Below are positions 1 to 8,253 of a stretch of 64,000 bases of DNA, in pieces. The notes below the pieces were generated by a model. It did no database searches, had not been told where the DNA came from, and saw only the letters and a program-made list of their open reading frames with translations. Source of the DNA: Paraburkholderia tuberum STM678 (GTDB lineage: Bacteria; Pseudomonadota; Gammaproteobacteria; Burkholderiales; Burkholderiaceae); contig NZ_CADFGP010000013.1 in NCBI RefSeq assembly GCF_902833905.1, positions 1 through 64,000 of the forward strand, in the 5' to 3' direction. Positions within the stretch are counted from its first letter, which is position 1; each line of letters begins with the position of its first letter. The translations under genes and the position numbers were made by a program.

Positions 1-137
1 CAGTCTTGCGTTGGGAGTCGCCCCGGTCGCATCGAACCACGAATGCGCAAACGAAGACCGAAGTCCTACCCATGGCTGAAAGAGCCTCGTCACATCGCAC
101 GTGAGCGCGTCCAAAAATATGGGCACGCTCCACGGGC

Positions 138-314
138 TTAAGTAAGTGCCATTCTCCCTTGAGGCGGTATTTCCGGGTTCAATTTGAACGGAAGATAACG
201 AACATCTAATTCGGGAAGATCGTCAAGGGCCTTGCCGGCCTCCAGATTTCGATGTCCGATCCAGCACCATGGACAAATGAAGTCGTAGGCGATCGTGATT
301 TTTGCGCGTTCCAT
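138..314 (-). pseudogene. DsbA-family (FrnE-like) oxidoreductase, N-terminal stub
   Basis: A 58-codon reading frame whose first 50 residues read like the start of a DsbA/2-hydroxychromene-carboxylate isomerase family protein: a beta strand, then the motif CPWC inside DFICPWCWIGHRNLE, then a segment ending NPEIPPQGR. Family members run to about 200-220 residues, and this one stops a few codons after PPQGR with nothing recognisable beyond it toward position 1. The CxxC redox site is intact, but the rest of the thioredoxin fold and the helical insert are absent. I read it as a remnant cut by a deletion. The start ATG at 314 is a guess without a strong ribosome site. Confidence 0.6.
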
Positions 315-728
315 GGCATGCCCCGTGGGCAAGTTGCGATGCTCACCAAGCAAAACAACACGAGCTCCCAGCTGAATATACTCAGCGCGCGAGCTCGTGT
401 TGCGCGTGGCGCAATGGCCCATTCGGCGATCAGGCTCGTGGCGATCCCGGCGGCGTGAGGAGCGTTGCCGGGGATCGCGCCATTTGTCAACCTCGTTCAG
501 GCTCTGATTACGGCTGGCCCGATGGACGAAGGGGCTCGTTGTTCAGGTGCTCAAGGCTAACAGCTTGCCGAGAAAGCTAACATCGCCTTCGAGAGATTTT
601 TGAGCTGCCCGCTTTAGGCGGGTTGCGCGCTCACGGTGGCGAGCCCCTGTTAGCCCGCCTCGCAGCCGCGCCCCGCGCGCGTGCTAATCTTGCTCCCTTC
701 GCGGACGTCCCGCGTCAGAGCAGACACC
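315..728. other. gene-poor gap, nothing recognised
   Basis: About 410 bases between the DsbA stub and the AraC gene. Short open frames exist on both strands, but none has a recognisable domain or convincing ribosome site. It should hold the promoter of the AraC gene; no clear -35/-10 pair was picked out. It may be further decayed sequence from the same rearrangement that cut the DsbA gene. Confidence 0.4.
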
Positions 729-1577
729 ATGACGGAAGCCTTCGATCCGGACGGCATCGAGCAAGCGGTCTTCGTGGTCGGCGAGCGCCATGCGACGCTG
801 GACGAGCCGTGGCGCGCGTATCGGCGCGCGCGTCTGATTTACGTTAGCGAAGGCGTGCTGACCGTGCGCACGGCATCCGGCCGTTGGGTCGTGCCGCCCG
901 CCCGCGCGCTGTGGATCGCCGCGAATACGCTGCACTGCCTGCACGCGACGCGGCCGGTGCAGTCGTATTCGCTCTACGTCGCAACCGATGCCGCAATGGA
1001 CGCCACCGACGACTCCGCCGCTGCCGACTCCGCCGACTCCGCCGACTCCGCCGACTCCGCCGACTCCGCCGACTCCGCCGACTCCGCCGCGCCGCTGCCC
1101 GCGCAGACCGGCGCGCTGATCCCCGACACACTGGTGCAGGCGCTGCTCGCCGCCGCGGCCGATCTGCCGCACGATCACACGCCCGATGAACCCGCCCGCC
1201 GTCTGCTGCAGGTGCTGCTGGATCGCGTCGCCGGCTTGCCCGCCGCGCCGCTTGGCTTGAACTGGCCGGGCGATCCGCGCGCGCGGCGCATCGCCGAGGC
1301 ACTCAGCGCGAATCCCGCGCAATCGCTGGTGCTGGAGGAACTCGCCGCGGCCGCGGGCGTGACCGCGCGCACGGCCGCGCGATTGTTCGCGAAGGAAACG
1401 GGGCAGACCTTCGGTCAATGGCGCCAGCAGTTGCGTCTGCTGGCCGCGCTCGAACATCTGGGTGCCGGTGAGAGCGTCACGCAGGTGGCGCTCGAAGTCG
1501 GCTATAACGACGTGTCGTCGTTTATCGCGGTGTTTCGCGATGCGTTCGGCGACACGCCGGCGCGCTATTTCCGCTGA
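729..1577 (+). CDS. AraC family transcriptional regulator with DSA tandem repeat
   Basis: A 282-residue regulator. Residues 1-90 look like an AraC-type cupin sensor (HATLDEPW, then a stretch with ARALWIAANTLH). The last 100 residues hold the two helix-turn-helix units (LVLEELAAAAGVTARTAARLFAKE, then SVTQVALEVGYNDVSSFIAVFRDAFG) ending in the usual PARYFR. Between sensor and DNA-binding domain is a run of seven Asp-Ser-Ala repeats, encoded by a 9-bp tandem repeat. ATG 729 is chosen because homology starts there; an upstream in-frame start at 681 would add an unlikely basic leader. It converges on a DHA2 pump gene, which it may or may not control; its ligand is unknown. Confidence 0.88.
   Translation: MTEAFDPDGIEQAVFVVGERHATLDEPWRAYRRARLIYVSEGVLTVRTASGRWVVPPARALWIAANTLHCLHATRPVQSYSLYVATDAAMDATDDSAAADSADSADSADSADSADSADSAAPLPAQTGALIPDTLVQALLAAAADLPHDHTPDEPARRLLQVLLDRVAGLPAAPLGLNWPGDPRARRIAEALSANPAQSLVLEELAAAAGVTARTAARLFAKETGQTFGQWRQQLRLLAALEHLGAGESVTQVALEVGYNDVSSFIAVFRDAFGDTPARYFR
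1026..1088 (+). repeat. 9-bp tandem repeat, seven perfect copies
   Basis: The unit GACTCCGCC occurs seven times head to tail, plus one separated copy at 1011-1019. It is in frame with the AraC gene and encodes (Asp-Ser-Ala)7 in the interdomain linker. As the unit is a multiple of three, gain or loss of copies would change linker length without a frameshift. Confidence 0.95.
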
Positions 1578-1631
1578 CGCCGCTTCGTGGGCACCGCGCG
1601 AGCGTCGCCGTCGCACGAAAACGAATCTGCC

Positions 1632-3233
1632 TCAATGGGCGCCGGCCGCATCCGGTCCACCTCCGCCCTTGGCCGGCCGCGTGATCCAGATCAGCGGAAT
1701 GATCAGCACGAAGATGATCGCCGACACATAGAAGACGTCGTTCAGGCCCATCATCGCGGCCTGCGTGTTCACGGTGAAATCGAACAGCGCATTCGCCGAT
1801 TGTGGATTCAGATGCAGCACCGACTGCGTGTTGTCGATCTGCTGCGTGAACAACGGGTTGTCGACCGACGCCTGCTCGGTGAGCCGCACATGATGCAGTA
1901 TCGTGCGGTTGTTCCACGCGGTACCCGCGATCGACGTGCCCACCGCGCCGCAGAACACCCGCACGAAATTCGACAGCCCCGCCGCCGCCGGAATCCGGCT
2001 CTGCGGCTGGCCGGACAGGATGATCGCCGTTAGCGGCACGAAGAACAGCGCCATCGGAATGCCTTGCAGCAGCGTCGGCAGCACGAGGTGCCACGTGTCG
2101 ATCTCGATCACGTACTTCGAGCGCATATAGAACACGATCGCGAAGCCGACGAACGCGACCGTCGAGATCACGCGCGCGTCCGAGTGCGGCAGCACGCGGC
2201 CGAGTATCGGCGCAAGAATGATCGCGAAGATGCCGAGCGGTGCGGTGACGAGGCCGGCGTCGATCGAACGGTAGTTCAGGTACTCCTGCATCCATTGCGG
2301 CAGCAGCACGAGATTGCCGAAAAATACCCCGTAGGCGATCGAAATCGCGATCGTGCCGCCGAGAAAATTGCGCTGCTGAAAGAGCCGCAGATCGACGATC
2401 GGGTGCTCCTCGGTCAGCTCCCATACGAGGAAAAACGCAAAGCTGATCAGCGCGACGAGGCCGAGAATCGCGATCACCGGCGACGAGAACCAGTCGAGAT
2501 CCTTGCCCTTGTCGAGCATGATCTGCAGCGACGCGACCCACGTGATCAGCAGGCCGAGGCCGACCACGTCGATCGGCGGCTTGCGCGTCGGCGATTCGCG
2601 GGTGCGGTAGATCATCCACGTGACGCCGGCCGCGAACAGGCCGACCGGGATGTTGATGTAGAAGATCCACGACCAGCTGTAACTGTCGGTGATCCAGCCG
2701 CCTAGCGCCGGGCCCGCGATCGGGCCGACGGTGGCGGTCATCGCCCACAGCGCGAGCGCGGTCGACGACTTCTCCTTCGGATACGAGCCGAGCAGGATCG
2801 CCTGCGACAACGGAATCAGCGGCCCGGCCACCGCGCCCTGGAATACCCGCGCCAGCAGCAGGATCGGCAGCGTCGGCGCGATGCCGCACAGCCATGACGC
2901 GAGCGTGAAGGACAGGATCGCGCCGACGAACAGCTTCACCTGGCCGATGCGCTGCGTGAGCCAGCCGGTCAGCGGAATCGCCACCGCGTTGGAGGCCGCG
3001 AACACGGTGATCACCCACGTGCCTTCGTCGACCGAGACGCCGAGGTTGCCGGAAATGGTCGGAATCGCGACGTTCGCGATCGACGTGTCGAGCACGTTCA
3101 TGAACGTGGCGAGCGCGACGGCGATCGTCGCGAGAACCAGCCGGCCGCCTTCGAGAGGCGCGGGCGGTGACGGTGGCGCGGGTGGCTGAGGCGGCGACGA
3201 CGCGGAATCAGGCGCGGCGTTGGGCTGGCTCAA
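1632..3233 (-). CDS. DHA2 family (EmrB/QacA-type) MFS efflux transporter
   Basis: A 533-residue inner-membrane drug:proton antiporter of the 14-helix DHA2 type. After a Pro/Ala-rich cytoplasmic leader, the first helix carries ATFMNVLDTSIANVAIPTISG, the family's motif D1, followed by TGWLTQRIG (motif A region) and GPALGGWITDSYSWSWIFYINIPVG (motif C and loop typical of EmrB). The start is taken as TTG at 3233: it has GGAG 8 nt upstream, whereas the longer open frame extends through compositionally odd sequence with no ribosome site. No membrane-fusion (EmrA) gene is adjacent. It converges with the AraC gene at 729-1577. Substrate not predictable. Confidence 0.88.
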   Translation of the reverse strand: MSQPNAAPDSASSPPQPPAPPSPPAPLEGGRLVLATIAVALATFMNVLDTSIANVAIPTISGNLGVSVDEGTWVITVFAASNAVAIPLTGWLTQRIGQVKLFVGAILSFTLASWLCGIAPTLPILLLARVFQGAVAGPLIPLSQAILLGSYPKEKSSTALALWAMTATVGPIAGPALGGWITDSYSWSWIFYINIPVGLFAAGVTWMIYRTRESPTRKPPIDVVGLGLLITWVASLQIMLDKGKDLDWFSSPVIAILGLVALISFAFFLVWELTEEHPIVDLRLFQQRNFLGGTIAISIAYGVFFGNLVLLPQWMQEYLNYRSIDAGLVTAPLGIFAIILAPILGRVLPHSDARVISTVAFVGFAIVFYMRSKYVIEIDTWHLVLPTLLQGIPMALFFVPLTAIILSGQPQSRIPAAAGLSNFVRVFCGAVGTSIAGTAWNNRTILHHVRLTEQASVDNPLFTQQIDNTQSVLHLNPQSANALFDFTVNTQAAMMGLNDVFYVSAIIFVLIIPLIWITRPAKGGGGPDAAGAH

Positions 3234-3526
3234 AAGGCGTTCTCCGGAGGGTTTGCGGCGGACGGCGCGAACGGCGTGAGGACGGACGGCGAGGGCGCGC
3301 GATTCGCAATGCGTGGTCGGCGCAGGATGCCGTGCACCGTGCACCGCGGCGGCGGGTCCGTCGATGCGCAAAAGCATACCCGCAATCGCCGGGCGGCGCC
3401 GGCCACAGCAGCAGCCGATGCGGCGCCCGACGGCGCGAACGCGGCACGCGGCGTATGCTCGCGGCTGAGGTTGCGTCAGCAAAGGCCGAAACGTACACCC
3501 AATCCCACGGAAAAAAGGACCCCACC

Positions 3527-4189
3527 ATGAGCTGGCAACAATTCGAACACGGCTGGCGGCGCTCGCCGCAAAACACGCCCGCAACGAGCCTCGTCGTGCT
3601 GATGCACGGCGTCGGCAGCAACGCGCGCGATCTGATGCCGCTCGCCGACATCTGGAGCGAGGACCTGCCCGGCACGGCGTTCGTGTCGCTCGACGGCACC
3701 GATCCGTTCGACGGCGGCTTCGGCGGCCGCCAGTGGTTCAGCCTGCGCGACGTCGGCGCGGCGAACCGCGAGGCGCGCGTCGCCGCCGCCTATCCGGCGC
3801 TGCGCCGCGTGCTCGACGCCGAGCTCGCGCATTGGCAGCTGTCTTTCGATCGGCTTGCGCTGGTCGGCTTCTCGCAAGGTTCGATCATGGCGCTGCATCA
3901 CGTCGCGTCGAGCGTTGAGGGCGCGGCGGGCGTCGTCGCGTATTCGGGGCGGCTCGCCTCGCCGATCGTGTCGTCGAACCGCGCGACGCCGCTCACGCTC
4001 GTCCACGGCGAGAACGACGAGGTGATCCCGGTGCGCGAACTCGAATTCGCGGCCGACGCTTTCAACTCCGCCGGCTATGCGGTCGACGCCTACGTGCTGC
4101 CCGGCGTCGGCCACACGATCACCGGCGACGGCGTCGCGCTCGGCCGTGACGCGCTGGAACGCGCACTGGGCGAGCTGTCGCGCGATTGA
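3527..4189 (+). CDS. carboxylesterase/phospholipase-type alpha/beta hydrolase
   Basis: A 220-residue cytoplasmic alpha/beta hydrolase of the phospholipase/carboxylesterase family (YpfH-like). The oxyanion-hole region is LMHGVGSN (about residues 25-32). The nucleophile is Ser117 in GFSQG, the acid is Asp164 in HGENDEVIP, and the base is His196 in PGVGHTI. All three residues are present with family spacing. ATG 3527 has a purine-rich AAAAAAGGA about 6 nt upstream. It is divergent from the DHA2 pump. A short-chain ester substrate is likely; the physiological one is unknown. Confidence 0.87.
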   Translation: MSWQQFEHGWRRSPQNTPATSLVVLMHGVGSNARDLMPLADIWSEDLPGTAFVSLDGTDPFDGGFGGRQWFSLRDVGAANREARVAAAYPALRRVLDAELAHWQLSFDRLALVGFSQGSIMALHHVASSVEGAAGVVAYSGRLASPIVSSNRATPLTLVHGENDEVIPVRELEFAADAFNSAGYAVDAYVLPGVGHTITGDGVALGRDALERALGELSRD

Positions 4190-4378
4190 CACAAACCCAC
4201 TAGAAAGTGGCCCTAAAGATTCTGATGGGCTTGCCGTCATATGGGCAATAGCTTGAAAATCACCCCCGCCGTGCGGGAAGCGCAACGCCCAGCGGGGCGT
4301 GTCGCGCGGCTTCGGGGTACCGGGGGCGCATTTCCAGACCGCCTTGGACGGCGCATAACGACACATCAGAGCCTGCAT

Positions 4379-5431
4379 ATGGCCAGACCGACGCCGCATT
4401 ACCCGCTCTTTGAGCGACTGTTCCGCCACGCCGTGGCGGTGGATCTCGGCACGGCCAACACCCTTATCTATACCGACGACGGCGGCATCGTGCTGAACCA
4501 GCCGTCCGTCGTGTGCTTCGAGACGCAGCCCGCGAGCGGGTCGAAGCGGATCGCCGCGATCGGCGCCGAGGCGCGCCAGCTGCTCGGCCGCGTGCCGCGC
4601 AATCTCGAAGCGGTGCGGCCGATGCGCCACGGCGTCATCGCCAATTTCTCCGCCGCCGAACACATGATCAAGCAATTCGTCGACATGGCGCGGCCGCGTT
4701 CGCTCTTCAGCCGGCGCGCGGCATTCACGCTGTGCGTGCCGGCCTCCGCGACCCACGTCGAGCGCCGCGCGATCCGCGAAGCGGCCGAGGCGGCTGGCGC
4801 GTGGAAGGTCAGCCTGATCGGCGAATCGCTCGCGTCGGCGCTCGGCGCGGGCCTGCCGGTGGGCGACCCGACCGGCTCGATGGTGGTCGACATCGGCGGC
4901 GGCACCACCGAGGTCGGCGTGATCGCGCTGGGCGGCACCGCGTATAGTGGCTCGGTGCGCGTCGGCGGTGACAATTTCGACGCGGCGATCATCGGCTACG
5001 TGCGCAATCTGTATGGCGTGCTGCTCGGCGAGCAGACCGCCGAGCACGTCAAGAGAGCCATCGGCTCGGCCGTGCACGACGTGCCGCTCGAGCAGATGAA
5101 CGCAACCGGCCGCAGCGTCGACGATGGGCTACCGCGCACGGTGCAGTTGAGCAACCGCGATATTTCGGAGGCGATCGAAGGGCCGCTGAGTCAGGTGATC
5201 GGCGCGGTGAAGCGCGGGCTCGAATTGGCTCCCGCCGAACTCGTGACGGACATCGCGCACAACGGCATCGTGCTGACCGGTGGCGGCGCGCTGCTGCGCA
5301 ATCTGGGGCGGCGTTTGAGCCGGGAAATCGGCCTCGACGTGCACGTCGCCGACGAACCGCTGACCTGCGCGGTGCGCGGCGCGGGCGCGGCGGCCGCGGC
5401 GGGGTGGGTGGACGAAGCCGGGGACGCGTGA
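4379..5431 (+). CDS. MreB-like actin paralogue, stand-alone
   Basis: A 350-residue bacterial actin. It has the phosphate-binding loops VDLGTANTLIY near the N terminus and VVDIGGGTTEVGVIALGG in the middle, and the adenosine motif IVLTGGGALLRNL near the C terminus. Length and motif order match MreB (about 347 aa). It lies outside any mreCD-mrdAB cluster, so it is probably a second paralogue. It also differs from canonical MreB where the highly conserved IEEPMAAAIG becomes IGESLASALG. The start is ATG 4379; a longer frame from 4241 adds an unmatched basic leader. A role in shape, polarity or a condition-specific filament is possible. Confidence 0.85.
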   Translation: MARPTPHYPLFERLFRHAVAVDLGTANTLIYTDDGGIVLNQPSVVCFETQPASGSKRIAAIGAEARQLLGRVPRNLEAVRPMRHGVIANFSAAEHMIKQFVDMARPRSLFSRRAAFTLCVPASATHVERRAIREAAEAAGAWKVSLIGESLASALGAGLPVGDPTGSMVVDIGGGTTEVGVIALGGTAYSGSVRVGGDNFDAAIIGYVRNLYGVLLGEQTAEHVKRAIGSAVHDVPLEQMNATGRSVDDGLPRTVQLSNRDISEAIEGPLSQVIGAVKRGLELAPAELVTDIAHNGIVLTGGGALLRNLGRRLSREIGLDVHVADEPLTCAVRGAGAAAAAGWVDEAGDA

Positions 5432-5641
5432 GCGGTGGATAAGGGCTTCACTACAGCTCGGCAAAAACCCGGCATTCGGTGGCAAGGTAACCGGCCCTTG
5501 GCAGGGCGGGCTGCAAATGGACGCTGCGCTTTACCGGCCCTGTGACGGGCAAGCGACGCGATGCGGGCCCGGCGTGTCTCCCGAGGTCTCTATTGCGGAC
5601 GCACGTGAAGGCGCTTGCGATGGGCCGTTCGATCGACGCTG
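5432..5641. other. gap between MreB paralogue and hydrolase remnant
   Basis: About 210 bases with no supported gene. It is GC-rich with no recognisable promoter or repeat, and is probably degenerate sequence belonging to the same lost hydrolase gene region. Confidence 0.3.
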
Positions 5642-5782
5642 GCAAACACTCCGTTGCAGGGATGGTTGCCCGATGCGCGCCGCGAAACGGTACGCGGTGC
5701 GTCGCATGGCATGAACCTCGCGCATCCGTCCGCGTTCAATCGTTACGTGGATGATTTCATTCAGGCGATGAGCGCGCGCTGA
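5642..5782 (+). pseudogene. alpha/beta-hydrolase C-terminal remnant
   Basis: In one frame this stretch reads like the last 45 residues of an alpha/beta hydrolase: LPDARRETVRGASHGMNLAHPSAFNRY followed by DDFIQAM and a stop at 5780-5782. The segment with GASHGMN is where the catalytic His sits in such enzymes, followed by the terminal helix. No upstream domain is present in any frame back to the MreB stop, so I call it a remnant. Only the C-terminal pattern supports this. Confidence 0.5.
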
Positions 5783-5844
5783 GCAAGTGAAGCGAAGATC
5801 AAGGGCGATCGGCCGGCGCGCGCCGCCGATCGCCCGTTACTGCA

Positions 5845-6246
5845 TCAGGCCTTGCGATGCGCGTCCTTGTCGAGCGCGCGTTCGGCCACCTCGCCGACGA
5901 GCCCGTGATAGTACAGATGTACGCCGATCGCGAGCGAGTCGTTGCGGATTTCGTGGAATACCTTCCACGCCTTTACCGGGTCCTTGAACAACAGATAGTG
6001 CGCTTCCTGCGCGATCAGATCGGCGACTTCATGCAGGCCGTGTCCATGCAGCACGTCGACGAGCGTGTCGAGACTGCGATGCGTGCGCGCGTCGGTGCGC
6101 GGATAGAGCATGTGCAGCACTGCGACGTTCTGCGTCTTCAGCGCCGCCGACAACGCGACGACGATATCCTGATGATTCAGCGCGGTGACCGTGTGGTCTT
6201 CGGTATGGACATGATCCGGAAACAGCGTTTCGAGAGAGACATTCAT
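5845..6246 (-). CDS. hypothetical protein, 133 aa
   Basis: A 133-residue soluble protein I do not recognise. It is His-rich and predicted mostly alpha-helical (VVALSAALKTQNVAVLHMLY, then a segment with VDVLHGHGLHEVADLI, then one with KVFHEIRNDSLAIGVHLYYH). It has no signal peptide or membrane segment. A good ribosome site (AGGACG, 7 nt before ATG 6246) supports the call. A terminator-like hairpin with a run of T lies in its leader at 6276-6300 on the same strand, so expression may be attenuated or read-through controlled. Function unknown. Confidence 0.7.
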   Translation of the reverse strand: MNVSLETLFPDHVHTEDHTVTALNHQDIVVALSAALKTQNVAVLHMLYPRTDARTHRSLDTLVDVLHGHGLHEVADLIAQEAHYLLFKDPVKAWKVFHEIRNDSLAIGVHLYYHGLVGEVAERALDKDAHRKA

Positions 6247-6275
6247 TTGTATTCGTCCTGCTTTTCTGTGTGATC

Positions 6276-6300
6276 AAAAAAACCCGCTTCGAATCGCGGG
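6276..6300 (-). terminator. hairpin plus T-run in leader of the 5845-6246 gene
   Basis: Read on the minus strand, CCCGC, an 8-nt loop and GCGGG are followed by seven T residues. It ends about 30 nt before the start codon of the minus-strand gene. The stem is only 5 bp, so the terminator is modest. Its place inside the leader suggests attenuation, or simply the end of an unseen short transcript. Confidence 0.45.
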
Positions 6301-6627
6301 CCGCAAGCATCAATGCACGGATCGAGTATCGCAGATGGATCCACGCCGACGCAGTGTGCTGGCAGCAAAACATTGTTGCGGCTGGTGTTCCGACTTTCGT
6401 GCAACTTTCAACGGCATCGCGATGCACCCGCCGCGTGCCGACAACGAATGTTGCGCCCAAGGAGATGGACTGTTGCGATCAATCGACGCAATCAACGACA
6501 CGCCGACCCGTAGAATGCGCAGCGGAGCCTGAGCATGCCCGTCTTCGGGAGCGCCGATGTCGCGCCTCGCCGTACGACTGCGATGCATGCCGGCGCGAGT
6601 GCGGTATCAAGCAAAAGGAAGACGTAC
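6301..6627. other. intergenic region upstream of citrate synthase
   Basis: About 330 bases without a supported gene. It must carry the gltA promoter and that of the divergent unknown gene. No confident -35/-10 pair or known operator was identified. Confidence 0.35.
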
Positions 6628-7926
6628 ATGAATTCGAAGTCACACGCAACGCTGAGCTTTTCCGACAGCGACCAGACCATCGATCTGCCGATTTATCAGG
6701 GCTCGTTGGGCCCCGACGTCATCGACATCCGCAAGCTGTACGGCCAGACCGGCAAATTCACGTACGATCCTGGCTTCATGTCGACGGCGGCGTGCAACTC
6801 CGAGATCACATATATCGACGGCGACAAGGGCGAACTGCTGTACCGCGGCTACCCGATCGACAACCTCGCGCAGAACGCCGACTTCCTCGAAACCTGCCAC
6901 CTGCTGCTGAAGGGCGAACTGCCGAACGCCCAGCAGAAAGCCGAGTTCGAGAACACCGTCACGCAGCACACGATGGTGCACGAGCAGATGCACTTCTTTT
7001 TCCGCGGCTTCCGTCGCGACGCGCACCCGATGGCGATTCTGGTTGCGGCGGTCGGCGCGCTGTCCGCGTTCTATCACGACTCGCTCGACATCACGAACCA
7101 GCAGCATCGCGACGTATCGGCGATCCGCATGATCGCGAAGCTGCCCACGCTGGTCGCGATGGCGTACAAGTACAGCGTCGGTCAACCGTTCGTGTATCCG
7201 AAGAACGACCTGTCGTACAGCGCGAACTTCATGCGCATGATGTTCTCGAATCCGGCCGAGGAGTACGAGGTCAACGACGTGCTGGTGCGCGCGCTCGACC
7301 GCATTCTGATCCTGCACGCGGACCACGAGCAGAACGCGTCGACGTCGACCGTGCGGCTCGCCGGTTCGTCGGGGGCGAATCCGTTCGCGTGTATCGCGGC
7401 CGGTATCGCGTGTCTGTGGGGCCCGGCGCACGGCGGCGCGAACGAAGCCGCGCTGAACATGCTGGAAGAGATCGGCTCGGTCGACAACATTCCCGACTTC
7501 ATCGCGAAGGTGAAGGATAAGAACTCGGGCGTGAAGCTGATGGGCTTCGGCCACCGCGTGTACAAGAACTACGACCCGCGCGCGAAGCTGATGCGCGAAA
7601 CCTGCCACGAAGTGCTCGAAGAGCTGGGCCTGCACGACGACCCGCTGTTCAAACTCGCGATGGCGCTGGAAAAGATCGCGCTCGAAGACGAATATTTCGT
7701 GTCGCGCAAGCTGTACCCGAACGTCGACTTCTACTCGGGCATCGTGCAGCGCGCGCTGGGCATTCCGACGTCGATGTTCACCTGTATCTTCGCGATGGCA
7801 CGCACGGTCGGCTGGATCGCGCAGTGGAACGAAATGATCGCCGATCCCGAGCAGAAGATCGGCCGTCCGCGTCAGCTGTTCATCGGCGAGACGCTGCGCG
7901 AGGCGAAGCCGGTCGCGAAGCGGTAA
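6628..7926 (+). CDS. gltA: citrate synthase
   Basis: A 432-residue type II citrate synthase that condenses oxaloacetate and acetyl-CoA at entry to the TCA cycle. The N-terminal beta domain ([20 protein letters not shown]) is typical of Gram-negative, hexameric NADH-sensitive enzymes. Active-site segments are present: [31 protein letters not shown], and [18 protein letters not shown] 6628 has AAAGGAAG upstream. It stands alone; the sdhCDAB genes that often sit beside gltA in this group are not within reach, so it could be a second copy. A strong terminator follows. Confidence 0.97.
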   Translation: MNSKSHATLSFSDSDQTIDLPIYQGSLGPDVIDIRKLYGQTGKFTYDPGFMSTAACNSEITYIDGDKGELLYRGYPIDNLAQNADFLETCHLLLKGELPNAQQKAEFENTVTQHTMVHEQMHFFFRGFRRDAHPMAILVAAVGALSAFYHDSLDITNQQHRDVSAIRMIAKLPTLVAMAYKYSVGQPFVYPKNDLSYSANFMRMMFSNPAEEYEVNDVLVRALDRILILHADHEQNASTSTVRLAGSSGANPFACIAAGIACLWGPAHGGANEAALNMLEEIGSVDNIPDFIAKVKDKNSGVKLMGFGHRVYKNYDPRAKLMRETCHEVLEELGLHDDPLFKLAMALEKIALEDEYFVSRKLYPNVDFYSGIVQRALGIPTSMFTCIFAMARTVGWIAQWNEMIADPEQKIGRPRQLFIGETLREAKPVAKR

Positions 7927-7971
7927 CAGGCCGGATAGACGCCCGACAACGCGTTCAACGACGGTCGCCAA

Positions 7972-8001
7972 CCCACGGCTCACGAGGCCGTGGGTTTTTT
8001 T
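7972..8001 (+). terminator. rho-independent terminator after gltA
   Basis: A perfect 8-bp stem CCCACGGC/GCCGTGGG with a 7-nt loop, followed directly by seven T residues, 45 bases after the gltA stop. Confidence 0.93.
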
Positions 8002-8128
8002 ACGTTCCGCGCATCCTGCCGCCTGCACGTCCCGTGCCACCGAAACCGCCGTCAAAAAACGGCGCAAAAAGCCGAAACTCCGAGGCGATAAGCTCGTCTC
8101 ACGCGGAAAGAGCCTCTACAATCGGATG

Positions 8129-8159
8129 GGCCGGCCAACCGGGTGGCCGGCCAACCGGG
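8129..8159 (+). repeat. 15-bp direct repeat upstream of debranching enzyme
   Basis: GGCCGGCCAACCGGG occurs at 8129-8143 and again at 8145-8159. A related GCAACCGGG follows at 8174-8182. It lies 95 bases before the TTG start of the next gene. It could be a regulator array or simple low-complexity sequence. Confidence 0.6.
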
Positions 8160-8253
8160 GCCCGGGTGACGGGGCAACCGGGCAATCCGGCGGCCGATCC
8201 GAGGCGAGACCCGAAGTGCAACCAAACGCAGCAGCGAATCCATAGGAGCGACC

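Noticed and set aside
1522..3018. 498-codon frame on the minus strand overlapping the DHA2 pump
   Set aside because: It is a shifted frame of the transporter gene, Arg/Ala/Asp-rich with no family match.
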